Source: Nioella aestuarii (GTDB lineage Bacteria; Pseudomonadota; Alphaproteobacteria; Rhodobacterales; Rhodobacteraceae). Taken from it: a DNA stretch of 64,000 nucleotides. How positions within the stretch are numbered: the stretch's first letter is position 1; every line of letters starts with the position of its first letter. Made by a program: the position numbers and the translations under genes. Shown one piece after another: positions 41,497 to 50,461 of this stretch. Under the pieces are notes generated by a model. It saw nothing but the letters and a program-made list of their open reading frames with translations. It had not been told where the DNA came from and did no database searches. The DNA is taken from positions 11,753-75,752 of the forward strand of contig NZ_JBPBBA010000016.1 in assembly GCF_050896395.1 (NCBI RefSeq), read 5' to 3'.

Positions 41497-41961
41497 ATGC
41501 AGGGCGCCGAGCAAGACCAGCCATCGATCGCAAGACGCGCCGTGAGCGGCGCGGTCCTGCTGGCAATCGGCGTGGTCATGCTGGTTGTGGCGTGGGATTA
41601 TCCGGTGGGTCAACTGACTCAGATGGGCCCGGGTTTCATCCCACGCGTGATCGGCCTCATGATCTGTGCACTGGCCGCTGGGATCATCTTCATCGATGTG
41701 ATCTCGCCCAATGAAGCGAGAGATGCGCGGATGCATTGGCGCGGATTGATCTTCGTGTCCGCAGCGATCCTGATCTTTGCGGGGCTTGTCGATTTCGTGG
41801 GCCTGGTGCCGTCTATGTTCCTGGCCGTCGCGATCTCGATGTTCGCCGATGATCAGGTCCGGCCCTTGCATGTTCTGGTCTACGCGTCCCTCGCGACGCT
41901 TGGGGGGTGGTTGTTGTTCCTCGTGGTACTCGAGCTGCCGATTCCGGCGTTCTGGAGGTAG
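41497..41961 (+). CDS. tctB: TTT transporter small membrane subunit (TctB)
   Basis: A 154-residue protein with four spans (AVLLAIGVVMLVVAWDY, FIPRVIGLMICALAAGIIFI, LIFVSAAILIFAGLVDFVGL, LGGWLLFLVVLELPIPAFW) and MGPGFIPR, the usual TctB feature. It is the small membrane part of a tripartite tricarboxylate transporter. GGAGGGG lies upstream. The next gene, tctA, begins 2 bp after it. Confidence 0.88.
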   Translation: MQGAEQDQPSIARRAVSGAVLLAIGVVMLVVAWDYPVGQLTQMGPGFIPRVIGLMICALAAGIIFIDVISPNEARDARMHWRGLIFVSAAILIFAGLVDFVGLVPSMFLAVAISMFADDQVRPLHVLVYASLATLGGWLLFLVVLELPIPAFWR

Positions 41962-41963
41962 CG

Positions 41964-43460
41964 ATGATCGATCAGTTCCTCCTTGGCCTCAGCGTCGTGA
42001 TGCAGCCGAATGTGCTGGTCTATGCGTTCATCGGTGTGTTCATCGGCCAGCTGATTGGCGTGCTGCCCGGAATCGGGGCGGTGACGGCGATCTCTCTCTT
42101 GCTGCCGGTGACCTTCTACCTCGATGCGACTACCTCGATGATCATGCTGGGGGGCATTTACTACGGCTCGCAATACGGCGGATCCATCGCCTCGATTCTG
42201 CTCAACCTGCCCGGCACACCATCCTCGGTCGTGACCTGCCTCGAAGGCTACCCGCTGTCGCGGGACAATCGCGCGGGGCTTGCCCTGTTCGTGGCTGCGT
42301 TCTCGTCCTTCGTGGGTGGCATGATCGGGGTCGCCATCCTCGTGCTCGCCGCGATACCGATGACCGTCATCGCCCTGCGCTTCGGGGCGCCGGAATATGC
42401 GATGCTGGTCGTTCTGGGCCTTTTAGCGGCATCGCTGATCGGAACCGGATCGCAGATCCGGTCCTTCGCGATGGTGGTGCTGGGCATCGCATTGGGGCTT
42501 GTGGGGGCGGATCAGACGACCGGGTACTACCGCTTCGTCGCGATGCCCGAGCTGGCCGACGGTATCAGCCTCGTGTCGCTGGCCATGGGCCTGTTCGGGG
42601 TAAGCGAGATCATCCGCCACGCCGCGGTGCGCAGCCCGTCCGGATCGCCGTTGCCCATTGGCATCCGCGACGTGTTACCGACACGGGAGCAGGCGCGCTC
42701 TCTCGCCATGCCGATCCTGCGCGGCTCGGCCGTGGGCAGCTTCTTCGGCACTTTGCCGGGCACGGGCGCGGCCATCGCTTCGTTCATGTCATATGCGATG
42801 GAGCGGCGCTTTTCCCGCACACCCGAGAAATTCGGAAAAGGGCACCTGCCGGGCCTCGCCGCGCCGGAAGCGGCGAACAACGCGGCCGCGCAGACCGGCT
42901 TCATCCCGACGCTGACACTGGGCATTCCCGGCGACGTTGTCATGGCGCTTATCATCGGTGCGCTGATCCTGAACGGCATCGTGCCCGGACCGCGCCTGAT
43001 GACCGAACAGCCCGAGCTCTTTTGGGGCGTCATCGCCAGTTTCTTCGTCGGCAATATCATCCTGTTGCTGATCAACATTCCGCTGATCCGGCTTTGGGTG
43101 CTGTTGCTGCGCATTCCTTACCAGAAGCTCTATCCCGTGATCATCGTGATGATCTGCGTGGGCGTCTATTCGCACCGCACCAGCGTCACCGATGTGGTCC
43201 TGACGCTGGCCTTCGGGGTGCTTGGCTACCTCATGAAGAACTACCGCTTCGAGCCTGCGCCAGTGCTGCTGGGCTTCGTCCTCGGCCCGTTGCTGGAGGA
43301 CAACTTCCGCCGCGCGATGTTGATCTATCGCGGCGATTTCACCGTGTTCGTGACCCGTCCCATCAGCGCGATCCTGGTTGCGTGTTCGATGGCACTGATC
43401 GCGTTCGCAATCTGGTCGGGCATCCGTGCCTGTCGAAGAGCCGTTCGGTCGTCATCCTGA
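41964..43460 (+). CDS. tctA: TTT transporter large membrane subunit (TctA)
   Basis: A 498-residue, many-spanning permease with the TctA motifs: GVFIGQLIGVLPGIGAVTAISLLLPVTF near residue 30, YYGSQYGGSIASILLNLPGTPSSVVTCLEGYPL, and GTLPGTGAAIASFMSYAMERRF with APEAANNAAAQTGFIPTLTLGIPG in the second half. It forms the channel that works with TctB and a periplasmic binding protein, driven by ion gradients. ATG 41964 follows GGAGG. Confidence 0.93.
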   Translation: MIDQFLLGLSVVMQPNVLVYAFIGVFIGQLIGVLPGIGAVTAISLLLPVTFYLDATTSMIMLGGIYYGSQYGGSIASILLNLPGTPSSVVTCLEGYPLSRDNRAGLALFVAAFSSFVGGMIGVAILVLAAIPMTVIALRFGAPEYAMLVVLGLLAASLIGTGSQIRSFAMVVLGIALGLVGADQTTGYYRFVAMPELADGISLVSLAMGLFGVSEIIRHAAVRSPSGSPLPIGIRDVLPTREQARSLAMPILRGSAVGSFFGTLPGTGAAIASFMSYAMERRFSRTPEKFGKGHLPGLAAPEAANNAAAQTGFIPTLTLGIPGDVVMALIIGALILNGIVPGPRLMTEQPELFWGVIASFFVGNIILLLINIPLIRLWVLLLRIPYQKLYPVIIVMICVGVYSHRTSVTDVVLTLAFGVLGYLMKNYRFEPAPVLLGFVLGPLLEDNFRRAMLIYRGDFTVFVTRPISAILVACSMALIAFAIWSGIRACRRAVRSSS

Positions 43461-43558
43461 CTGGACAATTCGATGCCCGGTTGGGGCGGGTATCAGGCCA
43501 AGAGGAGGTCAGTGGCCTGACACCACAGAAATTGAACGAAACCTTGGGAGGAAAGACC

Positions 43559-44518
43559 ATGATCAAGAAACTACTCACCGCCTTGCCGCTGGCACTGGCC
43601 CTCGCAGCGCCGTCGATGGCGCAGGAATTCCCGGACCGCTCCTTGCGGATTGTCCACGGCTTCGGGGCGGGCGGCAATGCAGACACCGTATCGCGCATCA
43701 TGGCCGAGGCGATGTCCGCAGATCTTGGCCAGCCGGTTGTCGTGGAATCCCGCCCCGGCGCGGGCGGCACCGTGGCCTCTGGCTATGTCGCCGGTGAAGA
43801 CGGCGACGGCTACACGATGCAGCTGCTGGTGGGCGGCCATGCCGTGGCGGCGGCTCTCTACAACGAGCTGCCTTACGACTCGGTCAACGATTTCACCTTC
43901 CTGTCTACGTTGGGACAGTTCCCCTTCTTCGTTGCCGCGCGCGCCGGGGAATACGAGTCGATCACCGACCTGATCGAGCAGGCCCGTGCCAACCCCGGCA
44001 GCATCATCGTGGGTCATTCCGGCGTTGGGTCCACGCAGAACCTGACAGGTGAGCTTCTGGACCTGCAGACTGGTGCCGAGTTCATCCACGTGCCCTATCA
44101 GGGCGGAGCAGCCGCCGCGACTGCGTTGCTTGGTGGTGAGGTCAACATGATCATCGACACCGGCACCGTGATCACCGGCCAGGCCGATGCGGGTGTGTTC
44201 GACGTTCTCGCCGTGACCTCGGCGGAACGCTGGCCCGATGCCCCTGATGTGCCGACGCTGTCCGAAACCGTGGCACCTGGCTTCGACGTGGTGTCTTGGA
44301 CCGGTTTGGGGGCGCCTGCGGGCGTGCCGGATGACGTCGTAGCGATCCTGTCGGGCGCGATTGCCAACGCATTGGCGCAGCCAGACGTGCAAGAACGTAT
44401 CGCAGCTCTCGGCGCGGCTCCGGGCGGGTCGACCGGCGCGGAATTGCAGGCGCTGATCGAGCGCCAGATCGCGGTCTGGACTGAAGTGATCGACGCCGCA
44501 GGCATCGAACGCCGCTAA
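43559..44518 (+). CDS. tctC: TTT transporter substrate-binding protein (TctC/Bug)
   Basis: A 319-residue periplasmic protein with a signal peptide (LLTALPLALALAAPSMAQ) and the Bug pattern: FPDRSLRIVHGFGAGGNADTVSRIMAEAMSADLGQPVVVESRPGAGG, IIVGHSGVGSTQNLTGELL, FIHVPYQGGAAAATALLGGEV, PDVPTLSETVAPGFDVVSWTGLGAP. Bug proteins bind carboxylates (often through two waters and the carboxylate); the actual ligand cannot be read from sequence. A GGAGG element precedes the ATG. Confidence 0.93.
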   Translation: MIKKLLTALPLALALAAPSMAQEFPDRSLRIVHGFGAGGNADTVSRIMAEAMSADLGQPVVVESRPGAGGTVASGYVAGEDGDGYTMQLLVGGHAVAAALYNELPYDSVNDFTFLSTLGQFPFFVAARAGEYESITDLIEQARANPGSIIVGHSGVGSTQNLTGELLDLQTGAEFIHVPYQGGAAAATALLGGEVNMIIDTGTVITGQADAGVFDVLAVTSAERWPDAPDVPTLSETVAPGFDVVSWTGLGAPAGVPDDVVAILSGAIANALAQPDVQERIAALGAAPGGSTGAELQALIERQIAVWTEVIDAAGIERR

Positions 44519-44608
44519 GGCGGCGACCGAGGCAAAGACACATCGGCGGGCGCGCGGCGGCTTGGGTTGCCGCGCGCCCGCCTCAACCACAAGACCCACG
44601 AGGCACCG

Positions 44609-44980
44609 ATGACCGCGAAAAAGCCAGAAGAGCTCTATGCCACAATGCTTCGCCGATCGCTTTGGGTGATCACGACGCGTCCTGCCCGTGGTCCCGGAAT
44701 GCAGGACGTGCTGCCCGCGCATCTGGACTACCAGATCGCCATGGAACGCGACGGGGCCCTGTTCGGGGCCGGTCCGATCTTTGAGGAGGGCGGTACCGTT
44801 CCAACCGGCGGCATGATCATCGTGCGCGCCGAGGACGAGGACGCCGCGCGCGCCCTGGCCGATGCCGACCCGTTTCACGCCGCGGGTTTGCGCAGCTACA
44901 CCCTGCATCGCTGGATGCTGAACGAAGGTTCGATGACGGTGACTGTGCGGTATTCCGATCAGACTGCCGTCATCGGCTGA
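44609..44980 (+). CDS. YciI family protein
   Basis: A 123-residue protein with the YciI ferredoxin-like fold pattern: LWVITTRPARGPGMQDVLPAHLDYQIAMERDGALFGAGPIFEE, GGMIIVRAEDEDAARALADADPFHAAGLRSYTLHRWML. His in LPAHLDYQ and the DPF motif are the conserved points. Members include muconolactone isomerase-like and dehalogenase-like enzymes, so an isomerase step in the pathway is possible. It sits between tctC and the dehydrogenase gene. Confidence 0.84.
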   Translation: MTAKKPEELYATMLRRSLWVITTRPARGPGMQDVLPAHLDYQIAMERDGALFGAGPIFEEGGTVPTGGMIIVRAEDEDAARALADADPFHAAGLRSYTLHRWMLNEGSMTVTVRYSDQTAVIG

Positions 44981-45008
44981 TCCAATCCCTGAACGAGCGG
45001 AGGGCATC

Positions 45009-46445
45009 ATGCCAGAGCCGAAGATGAACCTGATCGACGGTGCATGGATCACCGGTGAGACGACGCCGAACATCAACCCGTCCGATATCTCGGACGTGAT
45101 CGGGCACTATGCCCGTGCCAGCGCCGATCAGGCTGAGGACGCGATCGCCGCCGCGAAGGCGGCCTTTCCTTCGTGGTCGCGGTCCGGTCCCCTGGACCGC
45201 CACAAGGTGCTGCGCGCGGCCGCCGACGAGATCCTCGCCCGCAAGGATGAGCTGGGGCGCCTTTTGGCGCGCGAGGAAGGCAAGACGCTGGCCGAAGGCA
45301 TCGGAGAGACCGTACGCGCGGCGCAGATCTTCGACTTTTTCGCAGGCGAGGCGCTGCGCCTCTCGGGTGAGGCGCTGCCCTCGATCCGCCCGGGCGTGGG
45401 TGTTGAGATAACCCGAGAGCCCGTGGGCGTCGTGGGTATCATCACGCCTTGGAATTTTCCCATCGCCATACCGGCCTGGAAGATCGCTCCGGCGCTTTGC
45501 TATGGCAATACGGTGGTGTTCAAGCCTGCCGACCTTGTGCCGGGTTGTGCCTGGGCTCTTGTCGATATCCTGCACCGAGCGGGCCTGCCCGATGGGGTGC
45601 TAAACCTTGTGATGGGGCGCGGATCGGTCGTGGGGCAAGCGATCGTGGATAGCCCCGATGTGGCGGCCCTGACCTTCACCGGGTCGGTTCCGACCGGGGC
45701 GGCCCTTGCCGCGAAATCAGCGGAACTGATGCGCAAGGTGCAGCTTGAGATGGGCGGTAAAAACCCCTTTGTCGTGCTGGCCGATGCCGATCTGGACGTT
45801 GCCGTCGACTGCGTGGTTCAAGGCGCGTTCTTTTCCACCGGGCAGCGCTGCACCGCGTCCTCGCGCATCATCGTCGAAGAAGCCGTGCAGGACGCATTCC
45901 TGGCCAGGATGACCGAACGCATGTCCGCCCTGCGGGTGGGCGACGCACTTGCGCCCGACACGCAGATCGGCCCGGTTGTCGATGAAAACCAGCTAAACCA
46001 AAACGAAGGCTATATCGAGATCGGCAAGGCCGAAGGTGCGCGGCTTGTGACGGGTGGCGAGCGCCTAAAACGCGAAACGGACGGCTTTTTCCAGGCGCCA
46101 GCACTGTTTGCGGACTGCACCAACCAGATGCGCATTGCCCGCGAAGAGATCTTCGGTCCGGTCGCAGCGGTCATCCCGGTCAAGGATTACGACGAGGCGC
46201 TCGCCGTCGCCAATGACACCGAGTTCGGTCTCTCCGCCGGGATTGCGACCACCAGCCTCAAGCACGCCACCCATTTCAAGCGCAACGCCGAGGCCGGGAT
46301 GGTGATGGTTAATCTGCCCACGGCCGGTGTCGATTTCCACGTGCCCTTCGGCGGGCGCAAGGCATCGAGCCTCGGGTCGCGGGAGCAGGGGCGCTATGCC
46401 GCCGAATTCTTCACCACCGTCAAGACGGCCTACACCTTGGCCTGA
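45009..46445 (+). CDS. NAD(P)-dependent aldehyde dehydrogenase
   Basis: A 478-residue aldehyde dehydrogenase. The catalytic Glu lies in VQLEMGGKNPFVVL and the nucleophilic Cys in FFSTGQRCTASSRIIV; NAD binding is by PWNFPIAIPAWKIAPALCYGNTVVFKPA and FTGSVPTGAALA. It resembles semialdehyde or 2,5-dioxovalerate dehydrogenases; exact substrate is open. A strong GGAGG site precedes ATG 45009. Confidence 0.92.
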   Translation: MPEPKMNLIDGAWITGETTPNINPSDISDVIGHYARASADQAEDAIAAAKAAFPSWSRSGPLDRHKVLRAAADEILARKDELGRLLAREEGKTLAEGIGETVRAAQIFDFFAGEALRLSGEALPSIRPGVGVEITREPVGVVGIITPWNFPIAIPAWKIAPALCYGNTVVFKPADLVPGCAWALVDILHRAGLPDGVLNLVMGRGSVVGQAIVDSPDVAALTFTGSVPTGAALAAKSAELMRKVQLEMGGKNPFVVLADADLDVAVDCVVQGAFFSTGQRCTASSRIIVEEAVQDAFLARMTERMSALRVGDALAPDTQIGPVVDENQLNQNEGYIEIGKAEGARLVTGGERLKRETDGFFQAPALFADCTNQMRIAREEIFGPVAAVIPVKDYDEALAVANDTEFGLSAGIATTSLKHATHFKRNAEAGMVMVNLPTAGVDFHVPFGGRKASSLGSREQGRYAAEFFTTVKTAYTLA

Positions 46446-46462
46446 GTCACAAAGGATATTCC

Positions 46463-46792
46463 ATGATCTACGAGATGCGCGTCTATTCCTGCGTTCCCGG
46501 CGGCATGCCGGCGCTGCTGCAGCGGTTCGAGACCACGACCCTGCGGATCTGGGACCGGATCGGCCTGCGCCCGGTGGGGTTCTTCACCACCCTTGTCGGT
46601 CCGTCCAATCATGACCTGACCTATTTCCTTGCATGGGACTCCCTGGCCGAGCGCGAGCAGCTCTGGAATGCCTTCGCCAGCGATCCCGAATGGGTTGCGG
46701 CGCGCGCGGCGCATCAGCGGGAACATGGGGAAGTGGTGGCCAATATCGCCTCCAGCTTCCTCACGCCGACCGCCTTCTCCGCGATGCGATAG
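46463..46792 (+). CDS. NIPSNAP family protein
   Basis: A 109-residue protein with the NIPSNAP pattern: MIYEMRVYSCVPGGMPALLQRFETTTLRIWDRIGLRPVGFFTTLVGPSNHDLTYFLAWDSLAEREQLWNAFASDPEWV. It has the alpha+beta barrel-like fold of dimeric enzymes; function in catabolic operons is not established. AAGGA precedes the start. Confidence 0.88.
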   Translation: MIYEMRVYSCVPGGMPALLQRFETTTLRIWDRIGLRPVGFFTTLVGPSNHDLTYFLAWDSLAEREQLWNAFASDPEWVAARAAHQREHGEVVANIASSFLTPTAFSAMR

Positions 46793-46799
46793 GCCGGTC

Positions 46800-48083
46800 G
46801 TGAGCGAGGCCCCACCAACCGCCCCCGGTGCCGCCCTCTCGGGGTTGCGCGTGCTCGACATGACCCGGATCCTTGCCGGGCCCTGGGCCACGCAGATCCT
46901 TGCCGACATGGGCGCGGAGGTGATCAAGATCGAACGCCCGGGCGAAGGGGACGATACCCGCAGTTGGGGGCCGCCCAATCTCTCGGACGCAGAGGGGCGA
47001 GACCGGAGTGCCGCCTATTTCCACGCGGCCAATCGGGGCAAGAGGTCGGTCGCCGTCGACATGGCCCGGCCGGAAGGGCAGCGGGTGCTAAGGGCACTTG
47101 CCGCGCAAAGCGATGTGGTCGTCGAGAATTTCAAGGTCGGCGGGCTTGCGAAATACGGGCTCGACTATGTCAGCTTGGCCAAGGTCAAACCCGACATTGT
47201 CTATTGCTCGATCACCGGCTTCGGCCAGACCGGGCCCTATGCCGACCGCGCGGGCTATGACTTCCTCGTGCAAGGTATGGGCGGGTTGATGAGCGTGACC
47301 GGCCAGCCCGATGGTGCACCGGGTGCCGAGCCGATGAAGGTGGGCGTGGCGCTGACCGACCTGCTGACCGGGCTTTACGCCGTCATCGGCATCCTCTCGG
47401 CGCTCAGGCATCGCGATGCCACGGGCGAGGGGCAGCATGTCGACATGGCGCTGCTCGACGTTCAGGTCGCTACCTTGGCCAACCAGGCGATGAACTACCT
47501 TGCCACCGGAACCGCGCCGGGCCGGTTGGGCAATGCCCATCCCAGCATCGTGCCCTACCAGGTCTTTGCCGCCAGCGATGGCCACGTCATCCTTGCGGTC
47601 GGCAATGACGGGCAGTTCGCCCGGTTCTGCGACGTCGCGGGTGCGCCGGGTCTGGCGGCCGATCCGCGCTTTGCCACCAATCCCGGGCGGGTGCGCCACC
47701 GCGACGTGCTGGTCCCGATCCTGCAAGGGCTGATCTCGGGGCGCACCATGGACGACTGGATCGAGGCCCTGAGCGCGGCCCATGTGCCCGTTGGTCCGAT
47801 CAACACCATCGACCGCGTCTTCGCCGACCCGCAGGTTATCGCGCGCGGCATGAGGACCGAACCCGAAACGCCCGAGGGGCACCGGCTGGTGGGCGTCGCC
47901 TCGCCCATCAAGATGTCGCGCACCCCACCGATCCCGCCGCGCGCCGCCCCGACCCTGGGCGCGGACACCCGCACGGTGCTCGGCCGCTTGCTGGACCCGA
48001 CCGATTTCGACCTCGACGGTCTGATGGCGGACGGTACGCTTGGCAGAGAAAACGCCCCGTTCAACGCCGGAGACGAACAATGA
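46800..48083 (+). CDS. CaiB/BaiF family CoA transferase
   Basis: A 427-residue class III CoA transferase that would activate an acid to its CoA ester by transfer from another acyl-CoA. Signatures: LSGLRVLDMTRILAGPWATQILADMGAEVIKIERPGEGDDTRSWGPP, SVTGQPDGAPGAEPMKVGVALTDLLTGLYAVIGILSAL, and the Asp nucleophile in GQHVDMALLDVQVATLANQ. GTG 46800 is the start that begins at family similarity; it lies 8 bp after the NIPSNAP stop. The longer frame from 46629 overlaps NIPSNAP and is rejected. The stop overlaps the hydratase start (ATGA). Confidence 0.91.
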   Translation: MSEAPPTAPGAALSGLRVLDMTRILAGPWATQILADMGAEVIKIERPGEGDDTRSWGPPNLSDAEGRDRSAAYFHAANRGKRSVAVDMARPEGQRVLRALAAQSDVVVENFKVGGLAKYGLDYVSLAKVKPDIVYCSITGFGQTGPYADRAGYDFLVQGMGGLMSVTGQPDGAPGAEPMKVGVALTDLLTGLYAVIGILSALRHRDATGEGQHVDMALLDVQVATLANQAMNYLATGTAPGRLGNAHPSIVPYQVFAASDGHVILAVGNDGQFARFCDVAGAPGLAADPRFATNPGRVRHRDVLVPILQGLISGRTMDDWIEALSAAHVPVGPINTIDRVFADPQVIARGMRTEPETPEGHRLVGVASPIKMSRTPPIPPRAAPTLGADTRTVLGRLLDPTDFDLDGLMADGTLGRENAPFNAGDEQ

Positions 48084-48880
48084 CCGACAGGCTTCTGATT
48101 TCGCAGGAAGACGGCATCGCCATTCTCACCCTCAACCAGCCCGAGCTGCGCAACCCGATCACCGATGCAGAGATGATCGGAGATATCTGCGCTGCGATGG
48201 AGTGGCTGAACAACGACCAGTCGATCCGCTGCGCGATCCTGACCGGCGCGGGAAAGGCGTTTTCGTCGGGCGGAAACCTCAAGCATATGCGCGACAAGGA
48301 GGGCATTTTCGCAGGCGATGCGATCGCTGTGCGCAATGCCTACCGCGCCGGGATCCAGCGCGTCGCGAAAGCGGTCTGGTCGGTGGAAGTTCCGATGATC
48401 GCGGCGGTCAACGGGCCGGCCTATGGGGCAGGGTGCGACCTGACACTGTTCTGCGATATCCGTATCGCATCGGAGACGGCGACATTCGCGGAGAATTTCG
48501 TGAATGTCGGGATCATCTCGGGCGATGGCGGGGCCTGGATCTTGCCCCGGCAGGTGGGGCTGTCCCGGGCGGCGGAGATGGCCTTTACCGCCGATCCCGT
48601 CGATGCACGGACTGCGCTGGAATGGGGGTTGGTGTCGCGGGTCACGCCGCCCGATGAGCTGATGGATGCGGCCATGGAACTGGCTCGCCGCATCGCCCGC
48701 AATCCGCCCAGGCAATTACGCCTAACCAAGCGCCTTATGCGCGAGGGCACGGTTTCGACGCTCGGCCAGGTCCTGGAATTGTCGGCCGCCTACCAGGGTG
48801 CGGCGCACCAGACCTCCGACCACGCCGAGGCGGTCGCTGCCCTGCTCGAGCGTCGGGACGCGCGATTCAAAGGAGACTAG
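48080..48880 (+). CDS. Enoyl-CoA hydratase/isomerase (crotonase) family protein
   Basis: A 266-residue crotonase-fold protein. The oxyanion hole is formed by GKAFSSGGNLKHM and GPAYGAGCDLTLFCDIRIAS, followed by FVNVGIISGDGGAWILPRQVG. It overlaps the CoA transferase gene, so a CoA ester made there is probably hydrated, isomerised or hydrolysed here. It is the last gene of the cluster. Confidence 0.92.
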   Translation: MTDRLLISQEDGIAILTLNQPELRNPITDAEMIGDICAAMEWLNNDQSIRCAILTGAGKAFSSGGNLKHMRDKEGIFAGDAIAVRNAYRAGIQRVAKAVWSVEVPMIAAVNGPAYGAGCDLTLFCDIRIASETATFAENFVNVGIISGDGGAWILPRQVGLSRAAEMAFTADPVDARTALEWGLVSRVTPPDELMDAAMELARRIARNPPRQLRLTKRLMREGTVSTLGQVLELSAAYQGAAHQTSDHAEAVAALLERRDARFKGD

Positions 48881-49276
48881 GCAGAGCTGGAGCTTCTGCC
48901 TCCACCGCTTTCTTGCTGCGCGCCCAAGGCAAATGTTCGAGCCGAGCGACGAGGCGTTCAGCGGGACGCCGACATCCGCTGGACCATCTGCGGTCGTTTC
49001 AAAAGCGTTCGGCGCGCCGCGAGGCTTCAACAGGAAGGGGTGTCTACCTTGGGCTCCGAGCCGACTTGCGTCGTCGCAGGAATTAACGGGATCAAGACCA
49101 AATGAGTTGGAGGCTTGTTCTGGTGCCGGTCGAGGGCATTGTAACCCCATATCATGTAGTGTCAGATTGCCTTGCCACTTAAGTAAAATTCAATAAAACA
49201 GCAGGATGCTCATATCACCCCATATCAATTCGTCTCATGCCATGCTATATGTTGGGGTGGACAGAAGGGTGGTTGC
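48881..49276. other. Gap before the integrase: no gene, short repeats
   Basis: This 396-bp segment contains no convincing gene on either strand and no tRNA cloverleaf that I can find. Its right part is AT-rich. ACCCCATATCA occurs at 49144-49154 and 49217-49227, and CATATCA occurs a further time at 49211-49217. They are possible arm-type binding sites or attachment-site parts for the following integrase. Confidence 0.5.
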
Positions 49277-50461
49277 ATGGGCGCCAGAGATAAACTCACT
49301 GCAGTTCATGTGCGGACTGCTCAGCCGGGCAAGTATTCGGATGGGGCTGGTCTCTGGCTGCACAAGCGTCCTGATGGGGGTGCCCAGTGGTTTTTGCGGG
49401 TCACCATCCATGGACGACGTCGTGAGATGGGCTTGGGGAGCCTCCATGATGTCTCGCTGAAGGAAGCCCGGGCCGAGGCTCAGAAGTGGCGCGCTGTTGT
49501 GCGGGCTGGCAAAGATCCAATCAAAGAACGCGAGAAACTGAAGCGCGAGGCGGCCCGAGCAGACCGCACGCTGCGCGTCATTGCCGAGGATGCATTCGAA
49601 GCGCGCAAGGCTGACCTCAAGGATGACGGCAAGGCTGGCCGCTGGTTTTCGCCTCTTGAGCTTCACGTGCTTCCCAAGCTTGGGCAAGTGCCCATCGAGG
49701 ATCTTGACCAGCACGACATCAAGACGGTGCTTGCACCGATCTGGCACACGAAAGCCGATACAGCGCGCAAAGCGCTCAACCGGTTAAGCATCGTTCTGCG
49801 CCATGCAGCGGCGCTGGGCTTGGATGTGGATCTGCAGATTGCTGAGAAAGCCAAGGCCCTGCTCGGCACCTCAAGGCACGTGACACAACACATCCCGGCC
49901 ATGTCGTGGCCGAAGGTGCCCGCCTTCTATGCCAGTCTGGCCGAGCCAACCGTCACCCATCTGGCGCTTCGGCTTTTGATCCTGACTGGGGTCCGTAGTC
50001 GCCCTCTCAGGTTTCTTCGGCTGGAAGAGATCGATGGGGATGTCTGGACCATTCCAGCAGAGGCAATGAAAGGACGCCGCGGCAAGACCACAGACTTTCG
50101 GGTTCCGCTGTCGTCTGAATCTCTGCGAGTCATCGAGCTTGCTCAGCCTCATATGCGCGATGGCTATCTTTTCCCCAGTGTCCGGAAGGGGGTGATCTCA
50201 GACGCGACCATGTCGCGCTTCATGGAGCGCAGAGGCCTAGAGGCGCGCCCACACGGCTTCCGCACAAGTCTGCGCACGTGGCTGGCCGAGACAACTGACG
50301 CCCCGCACGAGGTGGCCGAGACCGTGCTGGGCCACGTCACAGACAGCGCAGTGGTGCGCACTTACCGGCAGACGGACTTCCTAAAGCAGCGAAGGGTTCT
50401 CATGGAGCGGTGGGCGGATCAGGTCACCGGCGGGAAAGGTAAAGTGGTGAAGTTGGCATGA
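49277..50461 (+). CDS. P4-type tyrosine integrase
   Basis: A 394-residue integrase with an N-terminal DUF4102-like DNA-binding part (DKLTAVHVRTAQPGKYSDGAGLWLHKRPDGGAQWFLRV, EMGLGSLHDVSLKEARAEA). The recombinase domain shows Arg in LTGVRSRPLRFL, HGFRTSLRTW, LGHVTDSAVVRTYRQTD with the Tyr. Some positions vary from common family members (for example TGVRSRPLRF where TGxRxxE is more common), so activity is uncertain. It ends in overlap with the next gene (ATGA), which suggests they moved together. Confidence 0.9.
   Translation: MGARDKLTAVHVRTAQPGKYSDGAGLWLHKRPDGGAQWFLRVTIHGRRREMGLGSLHDVSLKEARAEAQKWRAVVRAGKDPIKEREKLKREAARADRTLRVIAEDAFEARKADLKDDGKAGRWFSPLELHVLPKLGQVPIEDLDQHDIKTVLAPIWHTKADTARKALNRLSIVLRHAAALGLDVDLQIAEKAKALLGTSRHVTQHIPAMSWPKVPAFYASLAEPTVTHLALRLLILTGVRSRPLRFLRLEEIDGDVWTIPAEAMKGRRGKTTDFRVPLSSESLRVIELAQPHMRDGYLFPSVRKGVISDATMSRFMERRGLEARPHGFRTSLRTWLAETTDAPHEVAETVLGHVTDSAVVRTYRQTDFLKQRRVLMERWADQVTGGKGKVVKLA

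Noticed and set aside
41777..43500. 913-codon frame joining tctB, tctA and tctC regions in another frame
   Set aside because: The tctB and tctA frames carry the real motifs. The long frame is Arg/Ser/Pro-rich over them and only becomes real as tctC from 43559.
48881..49276. tRNA or tmRNA end as integrase attachment site
   Set aside because: I searched by eye for a T-arm (GGTTCGA-like) with an acceptor partner on both strands and found none.
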